Assembly (NCBI GenBank): GCA_946480815.1
Contig: CAMLLB010000017.1
Span: 1-64,000 of the forward strand
DNA from: an uncultured Flavobacteriales bacterium
GTDB lineage: Bacteria; Bacteroidota; Bacteroidia; Flavobacteriales; Crocinitomicaceae
Direction: 5' to 3'
DNA length: 64,000 nt
The first letter of the stretch is position 1. Every line of letters begins with the position of its first letter. Under the pieces are notes generated by a model. The model did not search any database. It was not told the DNA's origin and was given only the letters and a program-made list of their open reading frames with translations. Below are positions 60,639 through 64,000 of this stretch, piece after piece. The translations under genes and the position numbers were made by a program.

Positions 60639-62801
60639 ATGAAAATTAAATTATTCATTTCCTTTATTTGTATCATCTCATTCGGATATGCTCAAAACCT
60701 AACGGTTGAAAGCATTTGGAAGTCGGGTGAGTTTTATCCCAATCACGTGGAAGGCTTTACGGCTTTAAGTGATGGTCAGTCATTTACCAAAATCGTTGAA
60801 GAAAACGGTCAGTCTTTTTTAAAGAAATACCAGTTCAAAGATTACAAAGGTGCAGGAACGGTCCTGGTGAATTTATCAGCGATCCAATTCAACGGGAAAG
60901 CATTGGAATTCGATGATGTAAAATTGAGCAAAAGCGGAAAATGGTTATTAGTACAATCCAACACGGCTCCGATTTACCGTCACAGCTACGCTACTACTTA
61001 TTATGTCTATAATATTCAAACAAAAGAAACACATAAAGTAAGCAATACCCAAACTCCTCAGACCCTGGGAACGTTTTCTCCGGATGAAACAAAATTGGGA
61101 TACGTATCCGGAAACAACCTGTTTGTATATGATTTGGTGAATAACACCAATAAGCAAATCACTTCCGACGGAAAACAAAATAGCATCATTAACGGTACAA
61201 CCGATTGGGTTTACGAAGAAGAATTTGCTATTACACAAGGGTTTGAATGGTCGCCGGATTCCAAATACCTGGCTTTTATGCGCTTTGACGAAACAAACGT
61301 TAAGCAATTCCAAATGGCTATGTACGGACATTTATACCCGGACGAATATACTTTTAAGTACCCGAAAGCCGGAGAAGACAATTCCAAAGTAACTTTCCAC
61401 ATTGCGAACATCGAAACGGCAGCAGTAAAAGCTGTAAACCTGGGAACATATGAATACTTACCGCGTTTCCAATGGTCACCTATCAAAAATGAAGTATTTG
61501 TTTCTACTCTGAACCGTCACCAAAGTCAGGTAAAATACCATTTGGTAACCAATCCTGACAATCCGGCAGATCGTATTTTTTACGAAGAATCTTCAGACAC
61601 CTACCTGGATGCAGATAATGTCATTTTATTGAAAGACGGAGCTTCTATGCTTCGAACTTCCGAAAAAGACGGATACAATCACATTTACCATTTGACATTT
61701 GCCGGGAAATTAAGCCAGGTCACTTCCGGGAACTGGGATGTGATCGACTTATATGGAATCGATGAAAAGAAAGGGACCGTGTTCTACTCTTCTTCTGAGA
61801 ATGGCGCAATCAACAAAACATTGTATTCGATCAACTGGAAAGGAACGGACAAGAAGATGCTTTCCAAAGCAACCGGATACCATGATGCTGAATACGCACC
61901 GGGCTTCAATTATTTCATCCGTTCCAGCTCCAGTGCAAACACAGTTCCTACTTCCACATTATGCGACCGCACAGGAAAAGAATTGCAGGTATTGGAAGCC
62001 AATACCACACTTCAAAATAAGTTGAACGGAATGAACCTGAGCCAGAAAGAGTTCTTACAAATCGACGGTGCAGACGGGAAATTAAATGCCTGGATGATGA
62101 AGCCGGCAAATTTCGACCCGAATAAAAAATACCCGGTTTATTTCAATGTATACTGTGGCCCTGGAAGCAACATGGTTACAAACGATTATGACGGAGCAAA
62201 CTACCTGTACCATCAATTACTGACCCGCAAAGGATACATTGTTTTCTGTGTGGATACGCGCGGTACTCAATTCCGCGGAGCGAAGTTTAAAAAATCGACC
62301 TATTTGCAGCTTGGCAAACTGGAAACCGAAGATCTGATCGCTGTTGCGAAGAACCTTCAAAAAGAATCCTATGTGGACCCGAACCGGATCGGAATTATGG
62401 GATGGAGTTATGGAGGATTCATGACTTCATTGGCAATGACAAAAGGAGCGGATGTTTTCAAAATGGGAATTGCAGTAGCACCGGTTACCAACTGGAGAAA
62501 CTATGACAACATTTATACGGAACGTTTCATGAGAACACCACAGGAAAATGCCAGTGGATACGATGACAACTCTCCGGTAAACCATGCAGACAAATTGAAA
62601 GGGAAGTTCCTATTGATCCACGGCTCTGCTGATGATAACGTTCATTACCAAAACACCATGGAATTCATTACAGCATTAGTAAAAGCAAATAAACAGTTCG
62701 ACCTGTTCGTTTATCCGAACAAAAATCACGGTATTTACGGTGGGAATACAAGAAACCACCTTTTCACTATGATGTTGGAATTCACCGAGAAGAACCTGTA
62801 G
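60639..62801 (+). CDS. dipeptidyl-peptidase IV-type S9 peptidase
   Basis: 720 residues. Signal peptide (MKIKLFISFICIISFGYAQ), an eight-bladed beta-propeller (about 30-480), and an alpha/beta hydrolase domain. The triad is S590 (GWSYGGF), D665 in GSADDNVH (D665/D666) and H697 (KNHGIYGG). The double-Glu motif YEEEF near residue 197 is the DPP-IV substrate-binding signature. It removes N-terminal X-Pro or X-Ala dipeptides in the periplasm or at the surface. Followed by a terminator. Confidence 0.95.
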   Translation: MKIKLFISFICIISFGYAQNLTVESIWKSGEFYPNHVEGFTALSDGQSFTKIVEENGQSFLKKYQFKDYKGAGTVLVNLSAIQFNGKALEFDDVKLSKSGKWLLVQSNTAPIYRHSYATTYYVYNIQTKETHKVSNTQTPQTLGTFSPDETKLGYVSGNNLFVYDLVNNTNKQITSDGKQNSIINGTTDWVYEEEFAITQGFEWSPDSKYLAFMRFDETNVKQFQMAMYGHLYPDEYTFKYPKAGEDNSKVTFHIANIETAAVKAVNLGTYEYLPRFQWSPIKNEVFVSTLNRHQSQVKYHLVTNPDNPADRIFYEESSDTYLDADNVILLKDGASMLRTSEKDGYNHIYHLTFAGKLSQVTSGNWDVIDLYGIDEKKGTVFYSSSENGAINKTLYSINWKGTDKKMLSKATGYHDAEYAPGFNYFIRSSSSANTVPTSTLCDRTGKELQVLEANTTLQNKLNGMNLSQKEFLQIDGADGKLNAWMMKPANFDPNKKYPVYFNVYCGPGSNMVTNDYDGANYLYHQLLTRKGYIVFCVDTRGTQFRGAKFKKSTYLQLGKLETEDLIAVAKNLQKESYVDPNRIGIMGWSYGGFMTSLAMTKGADVFKMGIAVAPVTNWRNYDNIYTERFMRTPQENASGYDDNSPVNHADKLKGKFLLIHGSADDNVHYQNTMEFITALVKANKQFDLFVYPNKNHGIYGGNTRNHLFTMMLEFTEKNL

Positions 62802-62830
62802 CATCAGCTCTTCCGTTAAGCATACAAATC

Positions 62831-62864
62831 AAAGGCCTGCAGATTCATTTTCGCAGGCCTTTTT
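62831..62864 (+). terminator. terminator of the DPP-IV gene
   Basis: AAAGGCCTGC pairs with GCAGGCCTTT (12-nt loop), then T-run. Confidence 0.85.
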
Positions 62865-62978
62865 AGCGAATCTTTTTTAGCAAAAAAAAGATTGCCTTTT
62901 GCAGTTTATTGTATTTAATTCTTTACTAATTTAGTGCGGCTAATAAAAAATTGTTAGATAATACTCTTATAGATCATC

Positions 62979-64000
62979 ATGAGCAAAATTGCGAAAATCG
63001 AATTAGACGGGAAAGTATACGAATTCCCGGTTGTACAAGGAACTGAAAACGAATTGGCTATTGACATTTCAAAGCTTCGTCAGGAAACGGGATACATTAC
63101 CCTGGATACAGGTTACAAAAACACAGGTGCTACTATGAGCGCCATTACTTTCTTAGATGGTGAGGAGGGAATTCTTCGTTACCGTGGTTATCCGATCGAG
63201 CAATTGGCGGAAAAAGCAAGCTTTATTGAAGTTGCTTACTTGTTGATTTATGGTGAATTGCCAACTCAGGCTCAATTGGATGAATTTATTTCAAGTATTA
63301 CAAAACATACATTGGTACACGAGGATATGAAGCAATTCTTCGAAGCATATCCTGCACAGGCTCATCCAATGGGGGTTTTATCTGCAATGGTTTGTTCACT
63401 TTCTACTTTCTACCCGGAATCTTTGGATCCTAACAGAAGTGCTGAGAAAAAGAACAGAACAATTTTACGTTTGTTAGCGAAATTACCGACACTTGCTGCC
63501 TGGTCTTACAAAAACTCCATGCGTCACCCGTTCATGTACCCAAAGAATGAATACGATTACGTAAAGAACTTCTTATACATGATGTTTGCAATGCCGACTG
63601 AAGATTACAAAGTGGATCCGGTTGTTGTTGACGCATTGAATAAATTATTGATCCTTCATGCTGACCACGAACAAAACTGTTCTACATCTACAGTACGTAT
63701 CGTAGGTTCATCACAGGCAAACTTATACGCATCTATTTCTGCAGGTATTTCTGCTCTTTGGGGCCCGCTTCACGGTGGAGCTAACCAGGCTGTAATCGAA
63801 ATGCTGGAGAAAATCCATAACGACGGAGGTGATGTAGACAAATGGGTATTGAAAGCAAAAGACAAAGACGATCCGTTCCGTTTGATGGGATTCGGTCACC
63901 GTGTTTACAAAAACTTCGATCCGCGTGCTACGATCATCAAGAAAGCTGCTGATGATGTATTGGAGAAATTGAAAATCAATGACCCGTTATTGGATATTGC
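62979..64000 (+). CDS. gltA: citrate synthase (partial, runs off window)
   Basis: The first 340 codons are visible from ATG 62979. The protein is a type II (hexameric) citrate synthase: GATMSAITFLDGEEGILRYRGYPIEQLA near 50-75, LHADHEQN with H227, GPLHGGANQ with H265, and MGFGHRVYKNFDPRA with H307, matching E. coli GltA positions closely. The catalytic Asp (E. coli D362) lies beyond the window. It condenses acetyl-CoA and oxaloacetate at TCA entry. Codon use is biased (GTT, GCT, GAA) as in highly expressed genes. A variant -7 box TAATTTAG occurs at 62927-62934. Confidence 0.95.
   Translation, partial: MSKIAKIELDGKVYEFPVVQGTENELAIDISKLRQETGYITLDTGYKNTGATMSAITFLDGEEGILRYRGYPIEQLAEKASFIEVAYLLIYGELPTQAQLDEFISSITKHTLVHEDMKQFFEAYPAQAHPMGVLSAMVCSLSTFYPESLDPNRSAEKKNRTILRLLAKLPTLAAWSYKNSMRHPFMYPKNEYDYVKNFLYMMFAMPTEDYKVDPVVVDALNKLLILHADHEQNCSTSTVRIVGSSQANLYASISAGISALWGPLHGGANQAVIEMLEKIHNDGGDVDKWVLKAKDKDDPFRLMGFGHRVYKNFDPRATIIKKAADDVLEKLKINDPLLDI

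Noticed and set aside
1..64000. tRNA, rRNA or other RNA genes
   Set aside because: I could not recognise tRNA arm-and-CCA patterns or rRNA conserved motifs by eye in intergenic space. A tRNAscan-SE and Rfam search would settle it.
1..64000. Prophage or insertion sequence
   Set aside because: No transposase, integrase or phage structural genes; palindromes lack an associated gene in the window.

Overview
The window looks like a chromosome segment of a Bacteroidota bacterium in the order Flavobacteriales; a Fluviicola-like member of Crocinitomicaceae is my best guess, but that is inference. The support is: five secreted proteins with type IX secretion (T9SS) C-terminal sorting domains, the T9SS component PorQ, three SusC/FecA-type TonB-dependent receptors with carboxypeptidase-like N-terminal domains, a DUF4856-imelysin-HTTM iron locus, PDH E1-alpha adjacent to E2 without E1-beta, many MKK...AQ signal peptides, and recurrent TAnnTTTG promoter boxes. 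I found no rRNA, tRNA, CRISPR array, insertion sequence or prophage gene. The gene layout is that of an ordinary core/accessory chromosome.

Layout. 1-5.7 kb: a hexanucleotide repeat, a membrane-anchored PLD-like protein, a PH-like membrane protein, a large T9SS cargo protein and a RhiA-like protein. 5.8-11.1 kb: 3-hydroxybutyryl-CoA dehydrogenase, a secreted transglutaminase-like protein between two near-identical terminators, a GT39-type glycosyltransferase, an outer-membrane protein and a GH25 lysozyme. 11.2-14.3 kb (minus strand): DUF4924, an OmpH/Skp-like lipoprotein, a small conserved protein, a SiaC-like protein and an N-acetylglucosamine kinase-like protein. 14.3-21.2 kb: a tightly overlapping operon DUF4856 lipoprotein - imelysin - HTTM - TonB receptor - protein kinase, probably for iron acquisition. 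21.3-27.1 kb: an OMP, Tag glycosylase, a PaaY-like hexapeptide protein, an LRR surface protein with a partner, and a cold-shock protein. 27.2-29.6 kb: PDH E2 and E1-alpha; E3 (lpdA) lies at 45.2 kb and citrate synthase starts at 63.0 kb. 29.7-33.8 kb: metallophosphoesterase, porQ, an abundant-type OMP, cmk and an ACT-like protein. 34-36.7 kb: a GIN-domain lipoprotein and a PagL-like deacylase opposite mazG. 36.9-42.8 kb: a TonB receptor, a small secreted protein and a T9SS type B protein with five exact 222-nt repeats. 42.9-44.6 kb: an M61 peptidase.

47.0-52.4 kb is a DUF1800-DUF1501-OMP-lipoprotein operon. 52.5-60.2 kb (minus strand) is a possible extracellular DNA-scavenging locus: a lamin-tail secreted protein, a TonB receptor, a secreted endonuclease I, and a 5'-nucleotidase split into two separately secreted proteins. 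The window ends with a DPP-IV-type peptidase and the first 340 codons of citrate synthase.

The most unusual non-coding content is a set of dispersed palindromic repeat families at gene ends, including a perfect 48-bp palindrome, and several genes whose -7 promoter box sits only 4-7 nt before the start codon, which predicts leaderless mRNAs.
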